Source of the DNA: Anaerolineae bacterium
Lineage (GTDB): Bacteria; Chloroflexota; Anaerolineae; Aggregatilineales; Phototrophicaceae
Length of the DNA: 64,000 bases
NCBI GenBank assembly: GCA_017303635.1
Contig: JAFLCG010000010.1
Span: 186,001-250,000, forward strand
Direction of reading: 5' to 3'
Of the stretch, positions 7,601-14,626 are shown one piece after another (the stretch's first letter is position 1; each line of letters starts with the position of its first letter). The notes under the pieces were generated by a model. The model worked only from the letters and a program-made list of their open reading frames with translations, did not search any database and was not told where the DNA came from. The position numbers and the translations under genes are program-made.

Positions 7601-7867
7601 ATGTCGCAGATCTTCAAACAGCGGGCATCCCTGCTCATCACCCCCCGCATCGCCCGGAAGCTAGAGCGCGAGCTGCGCCAGCGGATCTTTACGGTGGATG
7701 TGGCCAATGTGGCTTTTGAGGTGGTCTATGAAGATGAGCGGGCGGAGGTGGTGCTGGAGGGCGAAGCGGACGCCATGAACTGGGCGCGGTTTGTCTACCA
7801 GGTGTATGGCCTCTTTGCCGTGCCGGACTATCAAGAGTTCGACTTTGGGGCCACCACCTGGGGGTGA
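7601..7867 (+). CDS. Hypothetical soluble protein
   Basis: This 88-residue protein starts at ATG 7601, preceded by GAAAGG (7589-7594) at good spacing. A GTG at 7583 lies inside the previous gene. It has an N-terminal basic region (ITPRIARKLERELRQR) and a C-terminal acidic alpha/beta part (FEVVYEDERAEVVLEGEADAM). The size and charge suit a small nucleic-acid or protein-binding factor. No family recognised. Confidence 0.5.
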   Translation: MSQIFKQRASLLITPRIARKLERELRQRIFTVDVANVAFEVVYEDERAEVVLEGEADAMNWARFVYQVYGLFAVPDYQEFDFGATTWG

Positions 7868-7868
7868 T

Positions 7869-8090
7869 ATGCGCCGCATTCCAACGAGTGAGGAATTGCA
7901 GAGCCGCTATAGCTGCTACAGCGACGATGAGCTCCGGACCCTGAAACAGCAGCTCATCAGCCAGCAGCCGGTGGAACTGGGTTCCAGGCTCTATGACTAT
8001 CTCGACCACCTGGACTGGTGGGAATCACAAATTAACCCGATTGAGTGGGAGCTGGCCCGCCGCTCCCGCTCCCGACAAGGATTTAACTAA
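7869..8090 (+). CDS. Hypothetical small protein
   Basis: This 73-residue protein starts at ATG 7869, one base after the previous stop region. Longer in-frame starts fall inside the upstream gene. The sequence is helical: SYSDDELRTLKQQLISQQP followed by a Trp/Asp-rich segment (LDHLDWWESQINPIEWEL) and a basic tail. The helical start (SDDELRTLKQQL) could make a coiled coil. No known family. Confidence 0.45.
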   Translation: MRRIPTSEELQSRYSCYSDDELRTLKQQLISQQPVELGSRLYDYLDHLDWWESQINPIEWELARRSRSRQGFN

Positions 8091-8092
8091 CC

Positions 8093-8332
8093 ATGATCCG
8101 CACACATCAACTCGCGTTCCATCTCAATGCAAAAGAGGCAAATGATCTGGTCTGGGGCCTAAAGCATGACATGCCCCAGATCGCGGTCAGTGACCGACGC
8201 TGCACCACCTACAACAGCACAAACGGCGTCCAGGTGGTCATCGAATGGAAGGGTCGCTTTGTGGACAGTATCGACTATGCAAGCGCTGTGCGCTCACTGG
8301 TCAACAAGGTGACGGCCCGCCACTCCAGCTAA
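8093..8332 (+). CDS. Hypothetical small protein
   Basis: This 79-residue protein starts 3 bp after the previous stop. The predicted fold is one helix (NAKEANDLVWGLKHD), strands (VQVVIEWKGRF) and a final helix (DYASAVRSLVNKV). Its coding end forms the left arm of a hairpin at 8312-8345. It is the last of the run of small genes before the replication block. No family recognised. Confidence 0.45.
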   Translation: MIRTHQLAFHLNAKEANDLVWGLKHDMPQIAVSDRRCTTYNSTNGVQVVIEWKGRFVDSIDYASAVRSLVNKVTARHSS

Positions 8333-8345
8333 AGCGGCGGGCCGT
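8312..8345 (+). terminator. GC hairpin across the stop codon, possible terminator or attenuator
   Basis: ACGGCCCGCC (8312-8321) pairs perfectly with GGCGGGCCGT (8336-8345) across a 14-nt loop that contains the stop codon of the preceding gene. Only CTTTG follows, so the U-tract is poor. It may reduce rather than stop transcription between the small-gene run and the replication genes, or protect an mRNA end. Confidence 0.5.
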
Positions 8346-8381
8346 CTTTGACGGCAAAACCTAATTTCGTAAAGGCACACC

Positions 8382-8420
8382 ATGAGTATAGCACGATTTC
8401 CCCAGGGATGGCCGTTATGA
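8382..8420 (+). CDS. 12-codon upstream reading frame, possible leader peptide
   Basis: AAAGG at 8371-8375 followed six bases later by ATG 8382 opens a frame encoding MSIARFPQGWPL. Its TGA (8418-8420) overlaps ATG 8417 of the ATPase gene as ATGA. Translation of this peptide could deliver ribosomes to the ATPase start. The peptide has no run of a regulatory amino acid. It may be a chance frame. Confidence 0.35.
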   Translation: MSIARFPQGWPL

Positions 8421-10021
8421 GCCAGCCCCTTATTAAGCTCACAGCTACCGACCACTGGAATCTGGCCCAGTGGTTTAAGGGCGGCACCTGCCGCCCAGAG
8501 CTGTCCACCCCAGCGGTGGCCCAGATGATAACCACGCTGCGCTTTCCCAATGATGCTGGCGCGATGGGCACTCTGTTTGCCCAGGATATGGAATTCATCA
8601 CCCGGTATCAGCTCAATGAGCCGCCACCGGCCCCGCCTGCACCGGTGGATGAATCCGAGTGGGAGACCCCTCCCCTGCCAGAGGCTGCCCGGCTGCCCGC
8701 AGATCTGCCCGGCACGGCTGGACCGGCCTGGCTGACCGATTACCTGGTCTATGCCCGGCGCAAGGCACCCATGACACCCCCAGAGTATCTGGAGGCCAAT
8801 GGGATCTGGCTGCTCTCGCTGGCCATCGCGAGGCGGGTTTACATCCACCTGCACACCCGCATCTATGGCAATTTGTATGTCATCGAAGTGGGAGACACCA
8901 GCGTTTACCGCAAGTCCACCGGCCTCAAGCTGGTGTACGAGCTGGCTGACCAGGCCATGCCCCACATGCGGATGCCCCAGCAGACCACCCCGGAAGCGTT
9001 GATTGACCAAATCGCCGGGGTGATGCCAGAGAACTACAACCTGATGACCGCCAAAGAGCAAGCCATCGACAGCCAGGGCCGCCGCTTCAGCCAGCAGCGC
9101 GGCATGGTAGTGGATGAAATATCCGGCCTGCTGGCAGCCACCAAGCGTGACCACATGCAAGGGCTGGATGAGCTGCTGATGAACTTGTACGACGGTCTGC
9201 GCTATGTGTATGTCACCCGGACCCGCGGGAAGACGGTCATCGAAGATGGACAGTTGTCTATTTTGGGGGCCACCACCCCCTTTGGCCTGATTGAGTCGGT
9301 TTCCCTCAAGGACTGGATGAGCGGCAAGCTGGCCCGCTATCTGATGATCCTCCCAAAGGATCGTCCAGAGTTCAGCCTGGGCGAATACGGGATAGATGCA
9401 CCGCCAGAGCTCATCACCCGGCTGAAGAAACTCCACGACGCGCTGCCCGCCCCCCCCAACATCGGGGAGCCGGACCGCACCCAGACCAGCATTGCAGCCA
9501 GCATCGACCAGGCCGCCATCGACGCCTACAACCGCTACTACCAGTACGTGAGCTATGACGCCATCGCAGAGGAATCCGACACGGACCGCAGACTGCGTGG
9601 CAATTACACCCGAATGCACATCCAGGCCATGAAAGTGGCCCTCATCGCTGCTGTGACCGACTGGGTAGAGGCCGGGCTGCCAGAGAGCGGGCCGCGAATC
9701 ACGCTGGGCAATTGGGCCTTTGGCCAGCGCCTGGCTGAAGACTGCCGCGATGGGCTGCACCGGCTGATGTACCAGCTCAATGCCAACGGCCACGCGGAGA
9801 TTGGTCTGCGAATCCTGCACCAGCTCCGCAAGCGCCCGCTGCCCCTGTGGGACCTGGCGCGGCGGACCGGCATTGAGAGCAAGCTGCTGAAGGCCACCCT
9901 GGACATGCTGATGGAGTCCGGCCAGGTGGAAATGGTCGAAAGAAAGGGGGAACGCGGACCGGCAGCGATGGTCTACCAGACCACAGAAGAATTGCCCGGA
10001 AACAACGTTGGAGTGCATTGA
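8417..10021 (+). CDS. DUF3987-like P-loop ATPase, replication helicase/primase-type protein
   Basis: This protein is about 534 residues from ATG 8417; ATG 8408 and TTG 8348 in the same frame are alternatives. After a Pro-rich N-part the ATPase core has a P-loop-like segment, VGDTSVYRKST (near residue 160, with Lys but with Gly replaced). A Walker B strand, GMVVDE (near 230), and ILGATTP, a typical sensor-1 strand, follow. This order fits the DUF3987 group often found with primases in plasmids and prophages. The C-terminal 100 residues look like a winged helix (LWDLARRTGIESKLLKATLDML). It lies just upstream of the primase gene and probably acts with it in element replication. Assignment to DUF3987 is by pattern, not by search. 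Confidence 0.65.
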   Translation: MSQPLIKLTATDHWNLAQWFKGGTCRPELSTPAVAQMITTLRFPNDAGAMGTLFAQDMEFITRYQLNEPPPAPPAPVDESEWETPPLPEAARLPADLPGTAGPAWLTDYLVYARRKAPMTPPEYLEANGIWLLSLAIARRVYIHLHTRIYGNLYVIEVGDTSVYRKSTGLKLVYELADQAMPHMRMPQQTTPEALIDQIAGVMPENYNLMTAKEQAIDSQGRRFSQQRGMVVDEISGLLAATKRDHMQGLDELLMNLYDGLRYVYVTRTRGKTVIEDGQLSILGATTPFGLIESVSLKDWMSGKLARYLMILPKDRPEFSLGEYGIDAPPELITRLKKLHDALPAPPNIGEPDRTQTSIAASIDQAAIDAYNRYYQYVSYDAIAEESDTDRRLRGNYTRMHIQAMKVALIAAVTDWVEAGLPESGPRITLGNWAFGQRLAEDCRDGLHRLMYQLNANGHAEIGLRILHQLRKRPLPLWDLARRTGIESKLLKATLDMLMESGQVEMVERKGERGPAAMVYQTTEELPGNNVGVH

Positions 10022-10086
10022 GAGGTTTTGGAAAAACCTCTAACTCCTCTACTCACAATCTGTCTGTGAGGTTTTAAGAGCTTAAA
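10021..10086 (+). promoter_or_regulatory. Nested alternative hairpins before the primase gene
   Basis: The 88-bp gap holds overlapping inverted repeats. AGAGGTTTT (10021-10029) pairs with AAAACCTCT (10033-10041). The latter arm can instead pair with GAGGTTTT (10068-10075). CTCACA (10052-10057) pairs with TGTGAG (10065-10070), and TTTAAG/CTTAAA (10073-10078, 10081-10086) forms another. The first and second structures exclude each other. This could be an attenuator, a primase or initiator recognition site, or a single-strand origin. A strong AGGAGG (10096-10101) follows for the primase. Confidence 0.5.
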
Positions 10087-10109
10087 GCGGGTCATAGGAG
10101 GCCACTGAC

Positions 10110-11204
10110 ATGACAATCGACTTTGAAGGCATCAGCAGCAGGGTGGATCTGCGCGAAATCGTGCAATCCGAACTGGGGAAAGGCCAGCACATGGGTGGCA
10201 GCTACCACGTTCACCGCTGCCCGTTTCATCCGGACCGTAAGCCGTCGATGAGCGTCCGGGCAGAGGGCTACAAGTGCTTTGCCTGCAATGCGTCCGGCAA
10301 CGTCTTCACCTGGATGAAAGAGCGCCACCTGATGAGTGGCCAGCAGGCAGCTCACTACCTGGTGGAAACCTTCCACCTGGATAAGTCATTGCTGGGCAAT
10401 GAACGCTGGCGACGTGGCCCGGCCCGGCCCCGGCCCATCGCCCGCCCGCACCGGGAACCTGCTCCAGAGCCAGCGCTGCCACCGGATGCAGACTGGCAGG
10501 CCCATGCCGCCCAGGTGCTGGCCTGGGCACAAGACTCCCTGTGGGCAGACACCGAAGGGGCCGCCCGCGCCCGGCACTATCTGATGGATGTGCGCGGCCT
10601 GAGCATCAGCACCATCCGCCGCGCCCGGCTGGGCTATGTGCCAGCCCGGCAGACCGCAGACTATCAATATGGCATTCCGATTAAGGACTGGCGACGGCCA
10701 GACGGCAAGCATCAGCGCATCGCCTGTGGGATCGTCATCCCGCACATTGCAGATGGTCACATCTGGGCGCTGCGGGTCCGCCGTCCAGTGGGCCAGCCCA
10801 AATATATGGGGGTCACTGGTGGCAGCAAGGCGCTCTATGGGGTGGACTGGATCGCACCGCGGCTGCCGGTGCTGGTGGTCGAAGGTGAGTTTGACTCGCT
10901 CATCATGGATCAGATCTGTGGGCCGGGGATGCCAGAGCTGGAGATCTGCACCGTAGCGCTGGCCAGCGCCAGCAATCACACACTGGATGGCCGCTGGCTG
11001 TCAAAGCTGGTTAGTGCACCGGTGGTGCTGGCCCGGATGGATGCAGACCAGGCAGGCAGCCAGGCGCTGGCCGCGCTCCAGCGCTACCGCTACCAACCGG
11101 TGGCACTGCCGGATGGCCACAAAGACCTGAATGATTACTACCTGGCAGAGGGTCCAGCCGCCGTGCGCGAGTGGGTCCGCTCCTGCCTGGAGGCGGTGCG
11201 CTGA
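10110..11204 (+). CDS. DnaG-like primase (CHC2 zinc finger plus Toprim)
   Basis: This 364-residue protein has a zinc-binding module with C37, H40, C56 and C59 (RCPFHPDRKPSMSV, KCFACN) as in DnaG and phage primases. The middle region has the DnaG-like LMDVRGLSISTIRRARLGYVP. A Toprim domain follows with VVEGEFD (about residue 256, acidic catalytic residue) and ARMDADQAG (about 309, DxD). At 364 residues it is much shorter than cellular DnaG (about 600), lacking the C-terminal helicase-binding domain, as in plasmid and phage primases. It probably makes RNA primers for element replication with the adjacent ATPase. The stop overlaps the next ATG (TGATG). Confidence 0.85.
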   Translation: MTIDFEGISSRVDLREIVQSELGKGQHMGGSYHVHRCPFHPDRKPSMSVRAEGYKCFACNASGNVFTWMKERHLMSGQQAAHYLVETFHLDKSLLGNERWRRGPARPRPIARPHREPAPEPALPPDADWQAHAAQVLAWAQDSLWADTEGAARARHYLMDVRGLSISTIRRARLGYVPARQTADYQYGIPIKDWRRPDGKHQRIACGIVIPHIADGHIWALRVRRPVGQPKYMGVTGGSKALYGVDWIAPRLPVLVVEGEFDSLIMDQICGPGMPELEICTVALASASNHTLDGRWLSKLVSAPVVLARMDADQAGSQALAALQRYRYQPVALPDGHKDLNDYYLAEGPAAVREWVRSCLEAVR

Positions 11205-11560
11205 TGAGAAAAACAGTCAAGTACCTGGCTGGCTGCCAACTGGCCAAAACGCTGGGCAAGCGTTCATTCAAGGATAACGACGCGCTGAACGCCTTCCTGG
11301 ATGAGCAAGGGTATCAGTGGAACAGCCGCGCCGGTGAATGGGAAAAGAAGCCAGAGGGCGAAATACGGGCCGGTGTGCCTGGGCTATTCCGAGTCCGGGT
11401 GCATGGCAACCAGGATGAAATCGGGGACTTTGTGGATGGCCTGGTGGCTCATCTGAAGTCTGTAGGTGGCACGGTGCAGGAGATTAGCGATTTTTACCCG
11501 AATGTTCGGCGGCCCGGCGATACAGGCGGTCGGATCTATATCACTCTCATGATGGAGTAA
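11204..11560 (+). CDS. Hypothetical protein of the replication block
   Basis: This 118-residue protein has its ATG in the previous stop (TGATG). It is soluble and basic at the N-terminus (RKTVKYLAGCQLAKTLGKRSFKDND), followed by YQWNSRAGEWEKK and a C-terminal alpha/beta region (GLFRVRVHGNQDEIGDFVDGLVAHL). The segment ALNAFLDEQGYQWNSRAGEW resembles small domains found in phage and plasmid single-strand-binding or recombination proteins, but I cannot name a family. It is co-transcribed with primase and exonuclease. Confidence 0.5.
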   Translation: MRKTVKYLAGCQLAKTLGKRSFKDNDALNAFLDEQGYQWNSRAGEWEKKPEGEIRAGVPGLFRVRVHGNQDEIGDFVDGLVAHLKSVGGTVQEISDFYPNVRRPGDTGGRIYITLMME

Positions 11561-11564
11561 CAAC

Positions 11565-12134
11565 ATGACTGAATCAACTTTCCTGAGCGAGTTCAAGCAG
11601 ATCATCCGGCGTGACAATTTTGTGGTGCTCGACACTGAAACCACCGGCCTGGAAAGCAATGCAGAGGTGTGCCAGATAGCCATCCTCGAATCGGATGGCA
11701 CCGTGCTGCTGGATACCCTGGTGAAACCGGTGAATGGTATTCCGGCGGATGCTGAAGCCATCCACCACATTAGCAACCAGATGGTTGCCAGTGCTCCCCG
11801 ATGGGCAGATGTTCACCCGATGGTCTATGACCTGCTCAAAGGGCGGGACTGCATCATCTATAACGCAGTTTATGACCGGCGCATTCTGCACCAGTCCGCT
11901 GAAGCTGCTGGCTTGCCTAAGACCAACTGGAAACAAGAGGCCAATATCGCATGTGCCATGCTGGCTTTTGCTGAAGTGTATGGCGACTGGAACAGCTACC
12001 GGGGCAACTACAAGTGGCAGCCCTTAAGCACTGCCGCTCGTTACTACCGGCTGCCAGTCATCGACGCTCACAGCGCGTTGGGCGATTGCAGGATGACCCT
12101 GGGCGTGGTCAAGGCGATGGTGGCGGTCAAATAG
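11565..12134 (+). CDS. DEDDh 3'-5' exonuclease (DnaQ/RNase T superfamily)
   Basis: This 189-residue protein carries the full catalytic set: VLDTETTGL near residues 22-30 (Asp and Glu), YNAVYDRRIL near 100-109 (Asp), and DAHSALGDC near 168-176 (His and Asp). That is the DEDDh signature of DNA polymerase epsilon-type exonucleases. No polymerase domain is attached. In this setting it may process replication or recombination intermediates of the element, or act as proofreading partner of a host polymerase. It lies 4 bp after the previous gene, in the same operon. Confidence 0.85.
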   Translation: MTESTFLSEFKQIIRRDNFVVLDTETTGLESNAEVCQIAILESDGTVLLDTLVKPVNGIPADAEAIHHISNQMVASAPRWADVHPMVYDLLKGRDCIIYNAVYDRRILHQSAEAAGLPKTNWKQEANIACAMLAFAEVYGDWNSYRGNYKWQPLSTAARYYRLPVIDAHSALGDCRMTLGVVKAMVAVK

Positions 12135-12136
12135 CC

Positions 12137-12574
12137 ATGCCAATGAACAGAAAGCTCTATCCACCCGACTGGGAGACTCTGGCACTCAAGATCCGCCTGG
12201 AGCGCGGGAATGTGTGCCAGGACTGTGGGGTGGGCAATGGGCTGGTCATCATCCGCTCTCACGTGGATGGCAGCCGGTACATCGTGCTGGATGACGATGA
12301 TGGCAGCTACTACTACCCAGAGGGCACCCGGATTCGGTTGTCTGAAGTGCCGGATGAGTTTGATATGGCCCATGTGCGGGTGGTGCTGTCAGTGGGTCAT
12401 CTAGATCACAACCCGGCCAACAATGCGCCGGAAAATCTGCGGGTGATGTGCCAGCGCTGCCACAACCGGTATGACGCCAAAAAGCGGGCGGCCAGTCGCC
12501 ACAAGACCCGAATCAATAACCGGCGCAAGGAACGTGCTGAAGCCGGTCAACTGGAGTTGGAACTAGGCAGTTAA
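12137..12574 (+). CDS. HNH endonuclease family protein
   Basis: This 145-residue protein starts at ATG 12137, two bases after the exonuclease stop. It has a CxxC pair near residue 27-30 (VCQDCG). The HNH core is VGHLDHNPANNAPENLRVMCQRCHNRYD: the His-Asp-His stretch, the N of the ENL part, and the CxxCH. A basic C-terminus follows. The paired CxxC motifs bind zinc and the HNH part cuts DNA. An acidic loop (VLDDDDGSYYYPEG) lies between the zinc knuckles and is unusual in length. It closes the replication operon. Confidence 0.8.
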   Translation: MPMNRKLYPPDWETLALKIRLERGNVCQDCGVGNGLVIIRSHVDGSRYIVLDDDDGSYYYPEGTRIRLSEVPDEFDMAHVRVVLSVGHLDHNPANNAPENLRVMCQRCHNRYDAKKRAASRHKTRINNRRKERAEAGQLELELGS

Positions 12575-12597
12575 AAGCCCAGGATGGGCCTGGGCTT
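12575..12597 (+). terminator. Hairpin after the replication operon
   Basis: AAGCCCAGG (12575-12583) and CCTGGGCTT (12589-12597) form a perfect 9-bp stem with a 5-nt loop right after the HNH gene stop. Only CTATTC follows, so termination may be weak. It separates the replication genes from the partition genes. Confidence 0.6.
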
Positions 12598-12642
12598 CTA
12601 TTCGCGGCCCCAAAGGGGCAACAGACAGTAGGAGTATACCAA

Positions 12643-13668
12643 ATGGCAAAGAAACTCACTTCAAACGGCTCGGCACTGGTCGGGGCAGACATTGGCTACG
12701 GCTATAGCAAAGTGGTGGCCCAACATGACTCCGTGGTGTTCCCCAGCTTAGCCATGCACGGCAAGCGGTTGGACTTCGCAGCCCAGGAGATTGCTGCCCG
12801 CCACCCTGGGGAGCAGATCCACGATGAGGGCAGCCTGTGGTTTGTGGGCACTTTAGCGCAATCCCAGGGCAGGGCTGCTGAGCTGATCCAGCTCCGAGGG
12901 CGGACCGCAGATGAGGGCAGCCTGGGGCATGTGTTCCGGTTGCGGATGCTCAAGGCGGCTATTGGCAAGCTCTATCCACGCCACACTGACACCCTGCATC
13001 TGATCGTCGCCACCGGGCTGCCGGTCGCTCATATGAACGCTGCCAATGAACTCAAGGCGGCGCTGGTCGGGCAGCATCGCATCCAGACGGACGCGAGCGA
13101 TTTTGTAGCGAACATCACCCAGGTGATGGTCATGCCCCAGCCTTACGGCACACTCTACAGCAAGCAGCTCAAAGCGGACGGACAGCTTGACCCATGCTTT
13201 ACTGCCACCCGGACCGCGGTCTTTGATGCGGGCACCTACACCCTGGACCTGGGCTATGACGACAATGGCGAGTACATCGACTCTTTGAGTGGCAGCCGGG
13301 AGGCTGGCGTCTACCTGGCACACGAACGGATTGCGAGAGCAATCAACCAGCGCCTGGGCCGGATGCCATCGACACCGATCTGTGACGAAGTGCTGCGGAC
13401 CCGCTGCCTACGGCTGAATGGCGAAAGCCACAACTTCAGTGATGAGGTGGAGGAAGCCACCCAGCTCCTGGTGGACAATGCGCTGGCGCTGCTCAATGAG
13501 AAGCTGGACTCCACGTTTGTCGATGAAATCTATTTGACAGGGGGTGGCGCGAATCTGATCTATCCGGCCATCCGGCGCGTCTACAGCAACGCGGTGCTGG
13601 TCGATAACAGCCAGACCGCCAATGCACGCGGCTACCTCAACTATGCGCTGAATGTCACCAGCCCTTAA
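12643..13668 (+). CDS. parM: Actin-like plasmid-segregation ATPase (ParM/Alp type)
   Basis: This 341-residue protein has the actin-fold nucleotide motifs in order: GADIGYGYSKV near residue 14-24 (phosphate 1), VFDAGTYTLDL near 190-200 (phosphate 2) and IYLTGGGANLI near 297-307 (adenosine motif). Size and motifs match ParM, StbA and related ALPs that form filaments to push plasmid copies apart. GTAGGAG at 12629-12635 is its ribosome site. It is followed by a 12-bp inverted repeat and a ParR-like gene, so this is a type II partition locus. Finding it next to an integrase suggests that the excised element is kept as a low-copy circle. Confidence 0.85.
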   Translation: MAKKLTSNGSALVGADIGYGYSKVVAQHDSVVFPSLAMHGKRLDFAAQEIAARHPGEQIHDEGSLWFVGTLAQSQGRAAELIQLRGRTADEGSLGHVFRLRMLKAAIGKLYPRHTDTLHLIVATGLPVAHMNAANELKAALVGQHRIQTDASDFVANITQVMVMPQPYGTLYSKQLKADGQLDPCFTATRTAVFDAGTYTLDLGYDDNGEYIDSLSGSREAGVYLAHERIARAINQRLGRMPSTPICDEVLRTRCLRLNGESHNFSDEVEEATQLLVDNALALLNEKLDSTFVDEIYLTGGGANLIYPAIRRVYSNAVLVDNSQTANARGYLNYALNVTSP

Positions 13669-13674
13669 TTAGAG

Positions 13675-13710
13675 GGGTGGTTTACCACTGTAAACAGCGG
13701 TAAACCACCC
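13675..13710. promoter_or_regulatory. Centromere- or operator-like inverted repeat between parM and parR
   Basis: GGGTGGTTTACC (13675-13686) and GGTAAACCACCC (13699-13710) form a perfect 12-bp inverted repeat with a 12-base centre that itself contains GTAAAC. This gives three GTTTAC/GTAAAC half-sites in about 25 bp. Such iterated sites are what ribbon-helix-helix ParR proteins bind. It may be the partition site, an autoregulatory operator, or both. Confidence 0.6.
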
Positions 13711-13724
13711 ACCGTGAGGACACT

Positions 13725-14111
13725 ATGGGTAATCGCAAAGCGGTGAGGGATGCCTACACCATTCAACTGAAGCAGGGCCTGGATGATGACCTCATCCAGG
13801 TGCTGGGCAGCATCCCGCCTGGCAACCGCAATCAGGTCCTGAAAGAGCTGCTCAGGCGGAATCTGGCGCTGCCGGATGGCCGCCGCGCTGCATCGGTGGT
13901 CACAGAGGACACCACGCGCTTGTGGGATGAGCTGGGCCGCCTCAGTCAGTGGCTCAATGCAGAGCTGCCAACCTACATCGACCAGCGAATCGCGCAAGTG
14001 GCGGCTGCTGGGGTCATCGCCGGGCCGCCAGAGGTGATGAATGCACATCGCCAGGCGGATGAGCAGCAGCTCCGGGACCGCGCCAAAAACATCAAATCAA
14101 GACAGTGGTGA
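13725..14111 (+). CDS. parR: ParR-like adaptor (ribbon-helix-helix) of the partition system
   Basis: This 128-residue protein has an N-terminal segment, YTIQLKQGLDDDLIQVLGSIPPGNRNQVLKELLRRNL (residues 11-47), that fits a ribbon-helix-helix DNA-binding domain: a short strand, a helix, a turn with PxGxRN and a second helix. This is the pattern of ParR/StbB proteins. A helical C-terminus follows, which in ParR contacts the ParM filament. It lies 57 bp after parM, with the inverted repeat between. The family call rests on fold pattern and context. Confidence 0.65.
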   Translation: MGNRKAVRDAYTIQLKQGLDDDLIQVLGSIPPGNRNQVLKELLRRNLALPDGRRAASVVTEDTTRLWDELGRLSQWLNAELPTYIDQRIAQVAAAGVIAGPPEVMNAHRQADEQQLRDRAKNIKSRQW

Positions 14112-14130
14112 ACTTGTGGCCATAAATAGA

Positions 14131-14170
14131 AGTTACCCAAAGCCCGCTTAAAAGTGAGCATTGGGTAACT
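14131..14170. promoter_or_regulatory. 10-bp perfect inverted repeat before the 14187 gene
   Basis: AGTTACCCAA (14131-14140) and TTGGGTAACT (14161-14170) are perfect complements 20 bases apart, ending 16 bp before the next ATG. As RNA the hairpin would sit just before the ribosome site (CAGGTG). As DNA it could be an operator. No U-tract follows, so a terminator is unlikely. Confidence 0.5.
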
Positions 14171-14186
14171 ATCAACAGGTGCAACG

Positions 14187-14570
14187 ATGAAACACAAACT
14201 CAGGTCAACCAAAACACTCTACGAAACGAGCATCATGCACGGGCGCTTGTACTTTGAAAGCGTGGAACAGTGTGCAGTTGATAGCGAGTTGTTCCCCCAG
14301 ATCATTGGGGATGGGTACACCAATGCCATTCGGGTGGTGAGCTTATCCAACCAGTGGATTGAGAATACCTATTTTGGGCAAGGTGTGAAGCTGGCAACCG
14401 AAATCAATATGCAGATGACGATCCGGCGCGAGCTGCGAAGCGGTCTGGGTTACTGGTATGCCTATAGACGGGTCGGTGGCAAGCTGCACAAGCGCTATGT
14501 GGGAACTGATGAGCAAGTGACCGAACAGCGACTTTTGGACATTGCTCAAAAGCTGCCCAGCCCTTACTAA
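14187..14570 (+). CDS. Hypothetical protein with a YWYAYRR...GKLHKRYVG motif
   Basis: This 127-residue protein has a C-terminal segment, GYWYAYRRVGGKLHKRYVG (about residues 91-109), that resembles short strand-rich modules found in proteins next to tyrosine recombinases and in other mobile-element proteins of Chloroflexota and Cyanobacteria. The N-terminal 60 residues are mixed and unremarkable. It lies immediately upstream of the integrase and may be an excision or DNA-binding factor, but this is inferred from position only. Confidence 0.5.
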   Translation: MKHKLRSTKTLYETSIMHGRLYFESVEQCAVDSELFPQIIGDGYTNAIRVVSLSNQWIENTYFGQGVKLATEINMQMTIRRELRSGLGYWYAYRRVGGKLHKRYVGTDEQVTEQRLLDIAQKLPSPY

Positions 14571-14582
14571 ACCAAACACGCC

Positions 14583-14604
14583 GGGGCGGTCGATGGGCCG
14601 CCCC
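14583..14604 (+). terminator. GC hairpin before the integrase gene
   Basis: GGGGCGG (14583-14589) pairs with CCGCCCC (14598-14604) across an 8-nt loop, followed by TTACTCC. The stem is strong but the U-tract is poor. It may partly insulate the integrase gene, which starts 22 bp later. Confidence 0.45.
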
Positions 14605-14626
14605 TTACTCCACTGGATGAAACAAC

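Noticed and set aside
8294..10018. Long minus-strand open frame (574 codons) opposite the DUF3987-like gene
   Set aside because: It mirrors the whole plus-strand gene, has His/Gln/Gly-rich nonsense composition, and the plus strand shows recognisable ATPase motifs. It is a codon-bias shadow.
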